Shown: positions 44,678-55,200 of the stretch, one piece after another
Position numbering within the stretch: the stretch's first letter is position 1
Layout: every line of letters starts with the position of its first letter
From: Struthio camelus
Taxonomy: Eukaryota; Chordata; Aves; Struthioniformes; Struthionidae
Reading direction: 5' to 3'
Length of the DNA: 64,000 nt
Assembly (NCBI RefSeq): GCF_040807025.1
Contig: NW_027182567.1
Span: forward strand, 2,771,001-2,835,000
Notes under the pieces: generated by a model
Told to the model about the DNA's origin: nothing
Seen by the model: the letters and a program-made list of their open reading frames with translations, nothing else
Databases searched by the model: none
Position numbers and translations under genes: made by a program

Positions 44678-47320
44678 TCCCAGAGCTCCATCTTTGTCCT
44701 CCTCACTCTGGCTTAACCCCAGCAGTGGGAGGGTGCCTTGCAAACGCCTCCTCTCCGCTCTCCTCCTCCACACACCACCCGCAGCGCCCACGCTGCCCTG
44801 TGGCCTCCCCTCGGTGGCTCCCGCTCAGGCCTTGGCAGCTCCTGGCAGCAGAGCGGTGCCGCTCCACCAGCCTTGCCAGACCGTGTGGGGAGATGCTGGG
44901 GCCGTGTGGGAGGGGGGGCTGTTGCTGTGACACGGGATGTCCCCTGTGACCACAGCCCGTGTCACAGAGGGGGCATGGCCCCCCCCTCCGCCCCAGGGCC
45001 CCTGGCCAGGGCTGGCCCTGCAGCGGGCAGGGGCTGCACGAGGCAGTTGTGGGGGCTGCTCCTGCCCCCGCGGAAGCTATGTCTCAGGGACAACCCCACC
45101 AGGGGTCCCAGCTGGGCTGGACACTGCTGCTGCCCTCACCCCGGCCATATTCCCAGTGCAGGAAACCTGGCTGCGAGGGAGGGCAGTGGAGCACTGCGCC
45201 GCGCTTGCCCCACTGGGACACAGCACAGCCTGCTGCTGCCAGCAAGGAAGCACTGACACCTGACCACACTCGAACCTCTAGCAATTACTTGGCATGGCTC
45301 AAAACATTGTTCTTGGGGCATGAACAAACGGTTCCTTCCCTTGCCAGTTAGCTTGTTCAGAAAACTGGCAGGTAACTGCTGTTAAGCACCGTTAACCTGG
45401 AGAGGTGTTTTTGGCCTACTGACTGCAGCACTTTAGGACCTGAGATGGAAGGAAACTGATCTGTGAGGGGGACAAACTGCCCCCGAGGAAGTCCCTGGGG
45501 GAGGGCAGCCTTCAACCCATCCACACGGGGCACACTGTTAGCAGGTTCCCTGTCCATAGCGTTAGGCAGGAGAGGCAAGGATGGTGGAGAGGAGAATTGC
45601 CGGGCTTTGAGAGCGTAGGCACATGAGTGGAAACCCGTCTGCAGTGTGCGCCCTGATCCTGCAGCACCCCTGAATGTAGCCAGCATGGGTCTTTCCTCAG
45701 TGCAGTGGTGGGATTCAGCTGGTGGCACCAGGTCCATTGGAGATGCCCTGGGGTGTCTGTCCAGCAGCCACTTGCAGGTCCTGCCAGCTGTGCACGCTTC
45801 TGCTGGACACCCAGACATCTCACAGGGCCCTGGAGGAATATGCTTCGACCATTGAGTACCTGCCCTGAATTACGCTACATGCCCACAGTGCAGGGATGTA
45901 CGTGTGCCTAAGCTCCCTAAGGAATGGAGATCTCATAAATACAGTGGATGGAGCCTAGAAAGAGACTTCGCTCTCCACATTGCAGTCGCTTGCACATGGC
46001 TTGGATCACCTCTGGCACCTCAGATGTCACCTGGCGTTTCCACATGAGCAACTGACTCCTGCCCTCTATCGCCTTTTGACTAGAACGGCAGCATAGGCAA
46101 GGAGCTTGCACGCCTGCACCTCTTTTGTGCACATCACAGCTTAGGGAAGAGGAATCCCACAACCCACTCCTGTGGGTCAGTGGCGTGCATGGGATGCAGC
46201 TGACTGTCCCTCCAGCTCAAGAGCTTCTCACCCAGAATTCGATGCCCAGGTTGACTCAGTTGCATCACTGCCCTGAGCATGGGTAAATGGCCTCCCTTCT
46301 CAGCACTGTCTGAGTGTCCTGTCCATTTAGGGGACAGAAAGGGAGACGTCCAGAGGGGGATAGCTCCACTTCTGTTAGGCACCCCCTCCCCGCCCCGAGA
46401 GGAAAAATGACACAACTTTCTAGAGGTTCTAGAGTTTTCCTCTATTGTGTAGAGAAGGAAAGGAGGCGATTACTTTCGTCTGCTTCAAAGCACATTCCCC
46501 GAGAGGAACCCTGTGGCCTTTCAGGAACACGCAGCCTCAGAGCCCCGGGGACATCTCGAGGAAGCCCAGGCACAGAGAAAGTCACGCGCCTTCAGCTGGG
46601 CCCTCACTCCTGAGCCAGGCCAGGCTCCTAGCACAGAGGGAGCTCACAGCAACCTGGTGGCACTGCACAGAGACAGCTCTGTCCAGGAGCAGCTCCTCTG
46701 CCAAGAGCAGCAGGGCTGAGGGCCCTGCCAGCCAGCGCTGAGATAAGATGAGACAAAAGAGAGGCAAGGTAAACGCAGTCTGGAGGGAGGGAACAGCTGA
46801 GAGCGCACTCTGGCAGAAATGTGCACAGCCCTTTCAGTGGGAAGTCTCTGGCTGCAGGGCAGTGCTGCTGAGGTTACCAGAGGGGTCTTCGAAAACTAGC
46901 ACATCAGCACAGATGGGCTCTTCCATGAGAGCTCTCTCGGCCTCTCCGGTGGGCAGCAGGTGGTGCTTTGGGGCAAGCATTTGCTGCCACGTCCTCAAAG
47001 GGACGGGGCATCAGGGCTATACCCAGTATGCTCTGGTCCCCCACAGCTAAGGCAACACTGTGCATCAGCAACAGCTTACTCACGTCCTACTTCCACGATA
47101 GGGCCCGTGAAGCAGCAGTGCCAATAGAGCTGTATGCACCAGCTCACCAAATCCCTGTGTATTACAGACTGTTCTGGCTGCACTGCTTTTACATCTGCAC
47201 CAATTATTGGCCTCATCACACATGTCCCATAAACAATTAAACTAGCCTACTGAAGGACGGTGGGGAGCCTAAAACCACAATTGTGACGGACCCTTGCATG
47301 GTGAGGTCACAGCTGCAGAC
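44678..47320. other. Left part of the copy-B-only spacer
   Basis: Sequence absent from copy A, between the two duplication blocks. It is GC-rich to about 45270 and of mixed composition beyond that. No exon or named repeat was recognised. Confidence 0.5.
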
Positions 47321-47329
47321 ACTTGGTGA

Positions 47330-47870
47330 CAGGGTAAATGCAAGCTTGGGGGCTGGGGGCTCCCGCGGGGCCAGAGGCGGCCCAGGCCGGGCCGGGCCTT
47401 CCCCAGCAGCTGCTCGCAGACAGCCGGGCCGGGCCGGGCTCCGGCTGCCCCCACGCCCACGCGGAGCCAGTCGCTCTGCCCGGCCCTCAGCCCTCGGCCC
47501 CGGCTAAAGGCTCCGGGCGCCCCGGTGCCGGGAGACGCTGCCCGGCGCAGGACGAGCCGCCTCTCGCCCCCTCGCTGCCCGCCGCACGGCCGCAGGGCCC
47601 GAGCCCAGCAGGGAGGGGGCGGCAACCCTGGCTGCGCTGGGGCTGCGGGAGTTGTCCTCCGGGCCAGCACCTGCGGGGAGACGCTGCTGCCGCTGCTGGC
47701 GCCGCCGCCACCACCACCACCCGGGAGCTGCTGCCCGATGGCCGAGCTCTGCTCAGGGCAGCCGTGCGCGCCTCGGCAAGGGAATGGAGAACAAGCAGCT
47801 CCGCTGTGGCTGGGGGCAGGTGCTGCTGGTGACCGCCCAGGGGAAGAGTGGTGCTTTCAGCTGGCGCTGT
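47330..47870. promoter_or_regulatory. CpG-island-like segment
   Basis: About 540 bases very rich in CG dinucleotides (for example GGGCCGGGCCGGGCT and CGCCGCCGCCACC), in contrast to its surroundings. It lies between the divergent CCDC81-like (minus) and MROH (plus) genes of copy B. A shared promoter or the 5' exon of another transcript is possible. Copy A lacks it. Confidence 0.5.
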
Positions 47871-49140
47871 AGCCTGGCAGCTGCAGAAAAGCCTCAAGCT
47901 TGCTTCGCGCCCCTCCTCCCCCAAGATGCCCTGAGTTCCCTGAGAACATCCTCTGGAGAGAAATAGCCCCTTGCAATCTTCTGTGCTGTCTGGGCTGCAG
48001 AGCCCATGTACCAATGGTTGCCTGTTGGAGCTGAGCTGGCTGGGGACTGGGCTCCCAGAGCTGATCAACCTCCATTCTCTGTCACGTTGACTTGAGAGGA
48101 CACGTAAGGCCTGGGATGCAGAATACTGTATTCCCCAGCTGGTTGCTATGGGGATGGAGGTCTGATTTTCATCCTGATCTGAATGTTTCTGCTGCTGCCA
48201 TCTGCCACACAACTGACTCCTTCCTGACAGGAAGTATATTAGGGGCTCAGCCATAGCAAGCCTGGGTCAAGTAGAAATCTTGACAGTGCTGGGAAGCGTA
48301 GGTCTCCCCAGAGCCCGGTCAGACAGGACAGGAGTGAAATCATTCCTCAGTGTAGGCCAGGACTCGGAAAGGTGGAGCCAGAAGAGGTTTTAAACATTAA
48401 GACTGACATTCTCTTTGTGATTTCTCTAGTCAGACTGCTTCCTTAAGGCCTTTCTCGTAAGATGAGCAAGGCTGTAATAGCTTAGCAAAGGTAGTTGCTC
48501 TGGTGTAGATCATGCACGGGCAGTGAGCCTGCGCTTGAGTGGACTGTGAAAGCTAGAGTTGGGAAACAACCTTATGCTTCCTTCTTGAAAAGCAGCAGAT
48601 TTGGAAGCTGGCCTAGGATACCTTGAAAGCTACACAACACAACCACAAGCTTTCATGTGCCTTAAGGAAAGCTTCTGGTGAAGTGTCCGGACAACGCAGC
48701 CTTTATGAATGGTGTGGGTCTACATAAGGACATGGGCTTCTGCACGGGCTTCACCTTTCCTGTTATATTTAACCCTAGACTCAACCCCCGTTGAGCATTT
48801 TTGAATGATACTTCCAAGTCATGAAGAAAAGCATGCACCTTTCCTTTTTGCAGAGGCAGCATGAGTCAAGGTAGCTGAACGGAAACTTGCGCCAATAAAG
48901 AAGTAGCACCCACTCAACTGATGAACTGGTGTCACACTGGGCTCATGTTCACTTAGGGTGGCTGACAGATTGCCTAGAGCAAAGCTCCTCTTCCCCCAGC
49001 AGTTGCACTCTGTGCTCCGCCAAAACCAGCATAAACTCTTTCATCAGCCAAATGGATAGCAGTATTTTTGCTGTCTGTGCTGGGCCAAGTGTGTAGAGGC
49101 CAGGAGAAGACAACCTGCTCCTGCTGGACGTGCAGAAAGA
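47871..49140. other. Intergenic, no gene recognised
   Basis: Copy-B-only spacer with no convincing exon or repeat. Confidence 0.4.
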
Positions 49141-49149
49141 GTTGGATGG

Positions 49150-49790
49150 CAAGGGTAAGGAGTTGTTATTCCCCGTGGGGAAGAATAACTCCTTCCACCG
49201 TTATAGGCTAGAGGTCAACTAGCTGGAAAGCAGCTTTGCAGAAAAAGACCTGGGGGCCCTGGTGGACACCAAGTTGACCACAAGCCAGCAATGTGCCCCT
49301 GCGGCAAAGGAGGCCGTGCTCATCCTGGGCAGCATTAGGAAGAGTGTTGCCAGCAGGACAAGGGAGGTGATCCTTCCCCTCTGCTCAGTGCTAGTGAGTC
49401 TACACTTGGAGTGCTGGATCCTGTATTGGGCTCCCCAGTACAAGAAAAGGCATGGACCTACTGGCACAAGTGCAGCCACAAAGATGATTAAGGGCTTGGA
49501 GCATCTGTCCTACAGAGAGAGGCTGAGAGAGCTGGAATTGTTCAGCCTGAAGCAGAGAAGGCACATGGGGGATCTTATGTATATCAGCATGTATAAATAC
49601 CTAATCGGGGAGGAGTAAAGGAGACGGAGCCAGACTCTTCCTGGTGGTTCCCAGTGACAGGACAAGAGGCAATGGGCACAACTTGAAACACAAGAAGTTC
49701 TCCTTAAACCTAAGAAAAAAAAAATTACTGTGAGGTTGGTCAAACACTGGAACACGTTGCCCTGAGAGGCTGTGGAGTCTCCATCCGTGG
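49150..49790 (+). mobile_element. CR1 LINE 3' end, 5' truncated
   Basis: Contains the end of the CR1 reverse transcriptase ORF in broken frames ([39 protein letters not shown]) and the typical 3' part with the GACAGGACAAGAGGCAATGGG box. It is interrupted by stops and an A run near 49719. Confidence 0.85.
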
Positions 49791-49949
49791 ACAGGTAACT
49801 CTGGCAGCCGCAGCTGTAGAAGAAAAGCACCTCAGGATCACTGCAGCTTGCAGAGGAACAGCACAAGCCCGGGACCTAGAACAAAGTTGCCAAAGTTTCT
49901 TCTGAGGCAAATTGACTCTCAAACTCTATCCAGGAGTAAAGGTGCTGAG

Positions 49950-50460
49950 CTCCCTAGGTTGCTCAGCAAGACAGCAAGAGGAACAGTCTGCTTGGTCCTG
50001 AGAGCACTGGTGAGGCTGCACCTCGAGTGCTAGGTCCAGTTCTTGATTCCCCAGGGCAACAAAGACATGGACTTCCTAGAGCGAGTCCAGCAAAAGCCTA
50101 AAAAGATGTTTGAGAGACTGGAGCATCTCTCCCGTGAGGAAAGGCTAAGAGAGCTGGGACTGTGCAGCCTGGAGAAGAGAAGACTGAGGGGGGATCTGCT
50201 CAATGTCTAGAAGTATCTGAAGGGAGGATGTCAAGAGGATGAGGCGAGAATCTTCTCAGTGGTGCCCAGTGACAGGGTGAGAGGCAATGGGTACAACTGA
50301 AACACAAGCAATTGTGTTTCCATAGGAGAAGACTTTTGTACTGTGAGGTTGATCAAACACTTCAACAGGTATCCCAGAGAGGTGGTGGCGTCTCCATCCT
50401 TGGAGGAATTCAAACCTTGATTGGAAATCCTGCTCTAGGTGGCCCTGCTTTGAAAAGGAA
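49950..50460 (+). mobile_element. Second CR1 LINE 3' end, 5' truncated
   Basis: A second, independent copy of the same CR1 portion in the same orientation: GGAGCATCTCTCCCGTGAGG, then GTGACAGGGTGAGAGGCAAT, then the terminal GGAATTCAAACCTTGATTGG region. It differs from the first copy at many positions. Confidence 0.85.
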
Positions 50461-51339
50461 CCCTGCTCATACCTATCTTATAAGGAAGCTTTTTGGAAGG
50501 TAGGAAACATTTTGAACCTGACCGGGATGTTCACATGTCCATCCAGCAGTCAGGCACTGTGACACTTGTGTCCAGATGTGAGGTCCCAGACTGATCATGA
50601 TGGCTTGGAGGACAAAGGATGCCAGCTAGAAGTCCTCCCCATGCCTCCTGGGCTCTTCTTAAGTTGGTGACCATTTGCAGAGTTTGGCTATGCCTTCTTG
50701 TATCCTTTTGGAGCTGCCCATTGCCACTGTCTCCCTCCAGTCCCACCTCTGTGATGCCTCAGGAGTCATCCCTGTTCTTTCTCTCCATATTGGGGTGTCT
50801 TGCGAAACAGCAGGCAGAGGTGCTGGGATCTTGTGGACCTGCTGCGCTGAGTGCTGTTAACACGGGCCATTCTGAGAGCTCTTTCCCAGCTGCATGCTCC
50901 TGTGGGTGCCTCTGCGCACAGACAAGTCCCAGTCATTCTCCATCTACACCCGCTTGAGCCTTTTTCTTACAAACCTATACGGAGAGAGGAGCCTTTCTGA
51001 GACGGGGGGGGCGGAGCAGGACGCAATGAAAGGGGGCAAAGTCCATGGTGCTTCCTTAAGGAGCACCATGGGGATGGGCCCTGTGCAGCCTGAAGGCCCC
51101 CGGGCACTTGGTTTGGGGGTGGTCGTGTTCAGTCTGAGGGCCATGAGAGCACCCAGAAAGGCAGCTGGGCTCTGGTGAGCAGCAGAGCCCAAAGTGCAGG
51201 CCTGGAGGGGCAGACAGAGGGGTTAAGGAGACCTGAAGCCCTGGAAAGTGAACTGGTGCATGAGAAGGGTGTGTGGGGACCACACAAGAGGGCAAGTGGA
51301 GGCTGCCCAGGAAGGGCTGGCCCTGCACCAAGCGGGAGG
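50461..51339. other. Right part of the copy-B-only spacer
   Basis: No gene recognised. It ends at 51340, where block 2 homology begins. Confidence 0.5.
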
Positions 51340-51636
51340 GACCATCCTTCCCTCATGGGGTTGGCAGGTGACAGCGGGGCCCTTTGTGATTGTGCTGCTG
51401 TGACATGTGCCCATGTCACAGTCAGGCGCTGGCCCAGCCTCAGCCCAGCAGTGTCCGGGAGGACAGGACAGGGTCAGAGCAGGAGTGTGCAGGGCTTGTG
51501 GAGGAGGACCCTGAGCACAGCCTTTCCCTGCTGCCCCCAGGCAGCCCTGCAGGACCAGGGCATTTCCCTAAGGCTTCCCTGGCTCCCGGCCTGCGTAAGA
51601 AGGATGGGGGGGGGGGCATGTCTGTGGGGTCCAGGG

Positions 51637-51644
51637 TATTTAAG
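51637..51644 (+). promoter_or_regulatory. TATA-like box upstream of MROH copy B
   Basis: TATTTAAG in the same context as at 4847 and about 640 bases upstream of the start codon. Function is inferred. Confidence 0.3.
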
Positions 51645-52285
51645 CAGGTGGGGGGAGATGGTGACGCAGGGCTGGGGATGATGGCGCCCACAGCCACCAC
51701 TGGCCCTGCAGGGTTAAGGTTTCCCAGGAAGAGCTGGGCACCCACCACCAGCAGTGCTAGGGTGACACCAGCATCGCCTGGTGTGGCCCAGCATCTGAAA
51801 TGTCTTGGGAGGGACCGCCCAGGAGCAGCCCAGCCCTGCTGTCGGCCATAGCAGGGGTGCCAGGGCCCAGCACAGCCGAGGACAGACAAGGACACTCCAG
51901 CATTGCTGGCATCACCCCCCCCCAGGACCCTCCACCAGCTTTGCTTGTAAGAGGCATTCCTGAAAGTGGTGCCTTGGCAAAACGTGTTGGCATCTGCCCA
52001 GTGAAGTCCTTTTGTCTGGAAAAGGACACGTACCTGAGTTCTCCTGTGCGGTCCTTTGCCCATTCCAGCCAGATGATGCCAATGTTCCTGGAGAGCCTCC
52101 AGGAGGCCTTTTCCAGGGGATTCGCTGCTTGCTGAAAAACCGTTGCCCACATTTGTTCCCCCATGTCCCAGGGCAGGCTCCTTCAGGACAACTGGCTCCC
52201 CATTCTGGCAACACAGAGATGCGGCCAGGCCTGAGTACAGGCTCCCCCTTTGCCAACCCACAGCACCTTTTCTCCTTTCCACAGG

Positions 52286-55200
52286 ATGGCTGAGAGACCC
52301 CCCAGCAACCCCAAGGTGGCCTGGCAGGTGGAGGAGGAGGAGGAGGAGGAGGAGAGACCCCCCCGGAGGCCCAGGGTGGCCTGGGAGGAGCATGGAGCCC
52401 CTGAGGAGATCAGCTCCCAGGCACAGCTCCCCGAGGTGTGCGTGCCCCAGCCACTGCAGACAGGTGAGTGAATGGCATCATGGGGCTGGGCAGGGCTGGG
52501 GGCTGCGAGCCTGCCCCGCTCTGCTGCAGAGTGCCCCCTCCCTGGCAAGCTGCAGGCGGGTCCCAAGGGGCTCGGTGGCACTGCGGTGCCAGCATGCCTT
52601 GGCCTGCTTTGTGCTTTGGAGCCGGCCAGGCACAGCATCCCCCCAGGAAGGAGGGGAGCAGAGGGGACCCAACTCCTGCTCTGTGGGACAGGCTGCGAGA
52701 GGCAGCTCAGCCCCACTTCACTGTGCTCCACAAGCACACCCCACCTGTCAGGCACCTCCCAGCCCTGGCGAGCACAGGGGAGCCAGGGTGTCAGTGCCCC
52801 GTGCCAGCCCCCTGACCAAGGGCTCGCTGGGTCCACATGGCAGGCAGTGCGGCTACACAGAGGGCACAGCTCTGTCATCTACCTCTCCTGCCTCCTACAG
52901 CTCTCCCTGATCTTTCTTTCTCAGGGCAAGGTTCTTCTGCCACCAGCTGCTTGCACGTGCAGAGAGAGGAGCAGGAAGCCCTGGAGTGCATCCAGGCCTT
53001 TCTCACAGGCCCAACAAGGGTAACTACAGACATTGCCACTTGGCCTGCACCCTGCTACCACTGGCTATGCCTCCTGTCCTCTCATGCTCTCCGTTTGTCT
53101 CTCTCCTCCTGGCTGTCAGGAAGAAGCCCAGAAGCTGAAGTTTTTGGCCTCTCTCTGCACTCTCAGCCGCTTGGCCAGGGCACAGAGCTGTGGCCAAGGC
53201 AGCCCTGCTGACAGAGCCGTCCAGGCTTGCAGCGTCCCTGTGGCCACGTGGACGGCGATGGTCTCCAAGCGCAGTACTTGGAGGAAGGTGCTGTGGGAGC
53301 TGTTCAGCATGCTGGAGGACCGGCCACTGCGCAAACCATTTATCACCGTCAGGGACGGCACTCGCATCCTTCCGCTGGCCGTGAGTTACCAGAGGAGACC
53401 TTGCTTGCCCTCAGGACTGTGCTCACCTGTCTGGGGCAAGCGGCAGGGCCCCCTGTCCCCTCCCCATCTGCCCACAGACACAGCCTGCCCCTGCCCAGGC
53501 AGCTCTTCGGCCTCCCTGTGCTGGCACCCCCCTGCCTCCCTCAGCAGACAGGAACCCCAGGAGGCCTGCTGTGCAAATGGGAGCTGAGCCCAAAGAGCCC
53601 CTCTGACTTGACCCTGACAGTCAAGCTGGGCACTCCATCTGCATCTTCTGTGTCCCCCTGGGCAGTGCCTGAGCCTCTCTCCCACACACTTCCCCCCAGG
53701 CTCTGGCAGTGCGACAGGGATGTCTCTGCAGTGAGAGCCGACTCTAGGTCTGTTCTGTAGGCAACCAGGGCACTCTATGAGCTCCTTCAGCAGTGCAGCC
53801 GCTCGCAGGAGGTGAAGGCATTTTTCTCCCACCTCTGCCTGGCACTACTCTTCCAGATTGCCTTCACTGCAGAGCTCACTCCGGAAGACGTTGCTATCTT
53901 CAGGAGGGAATGCCACCAATGGGACCCATCTACTCCCACCAGCCCTGTCAGGTGCTCCATCCCGGTTCCTCCATCCCTCCCATGCACCTGGAGCCAGGGC
54001 CAGGCTCCCAATGTGAGCTAGCCTTTGCTCTGCACACAGCTCTGCAGTGCAGACCATGGCATCTCTTTTCTGCTGCGCTGGCTACGAGCATCAAGCCCTG
54101 GTCATCAGGCAGCAGGGTGGCTGGGACATGCTTCTCAGCCCTGACACTCTCCACTTGGGAGTCATTGTACTGGCTAGGTGAGAGCCCTCTTATCTCAACT
54201 CTGTCTCACACAGTCCCCTTGCTCTGGCATGGCAGAGGGTCCCCAGGTCTGCAAGACAGGGGCTGCAGCCTCAGCCCCTGTGATGAGAGATTGCACAGCT
54301 GAGGGGGCAATGGGAGCTCCCTGCTCTTTTTCCTGCCCCTCTGTGAGAGCTGCTGGAGCAGGAGCTGGTGTTAGCAAGGGTGCGAGAGGGTGCTTGGCAG
54401 GACCAGTCACCTCCCAGGGACCTGGAGTCCCCTCCCTTTGGGACTGGGCTCAGGCCACAGAGAAGGCCGTGGGTCTGTCTGCGCGCAGTCCCACCAGAGA
54501 GAGTTATGCAGGAAAGGGGCAAGATGCACACGGGCACGTAGGAGGAGCCCATGGGGACAAGACTCCCATGTGGGCAGGAAATGGGACGTGTCGATAGGCC
54601 GTGATTTCAGGGTAGGAAGGGTGTCTTTCTGCTCTCCCACCAAAACGAGCCTGAAGATGCTACCCTGGGTCTGCAGTGGTGGGGTGCAGTGGGGGAAAAT
54701 GGCCACTGTGTGAGCAACTGCCAGTGGCTGGGCTAGTAGAATGCCAACGCGGCCTTACCCTGCACGTCCTGGCCACTAGGTCAGGAGCTAGACTTAGCAG
54801 TGCAATCCCAGAAGAGGTCTGCCTGCTCAGCTGCATACTGACAGAGCCTCCTTCCCCCTGCTAGAGAGATAAGGAAGAGCCCAGCTCCTGACCAGCGCTG
54901 GATCTTTGACCAGCTGGTAGTGGTACTCTGCAGGGAGGACCAGTTTCGGGAGATCCCTGCCATGGCCTTCTTCAGTGAGGTAGGCCTGATGACAGCCGGT
55001 GCCTGTCCGAGACGCTTCTGAACTGTGCTCTCTTGCATACCTGAGTGCAGGATGGGATGTCAGTCCTGCATTCCTATTAGTCCCCCTGGCCATGGTCCAT
55101 CTCTGATGCCAGTTCTCTCTAGTCAGTTGCTCCTCAAAGGCAGGAGGACAAGAGGCTGCAGAGGGTTCAGAGGGCAGAAGAGCAGGTGGGCAGGTGTGCC

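Noticed and set aside
47660..47780. Possible GC-rich first exon in the CpG island
   Set aside because: A frame with poly-His/Ala from CCACCACCACC repeats is open, but no donor linking to a known gene was found.
51440..52393. 317-codon minus-strand open frame over the MROH promoter and exon 1
   Set aside because: The frame is broken in copy A by small indels, and the poly-Leu/Ser part is antisense of the GAG repeat.
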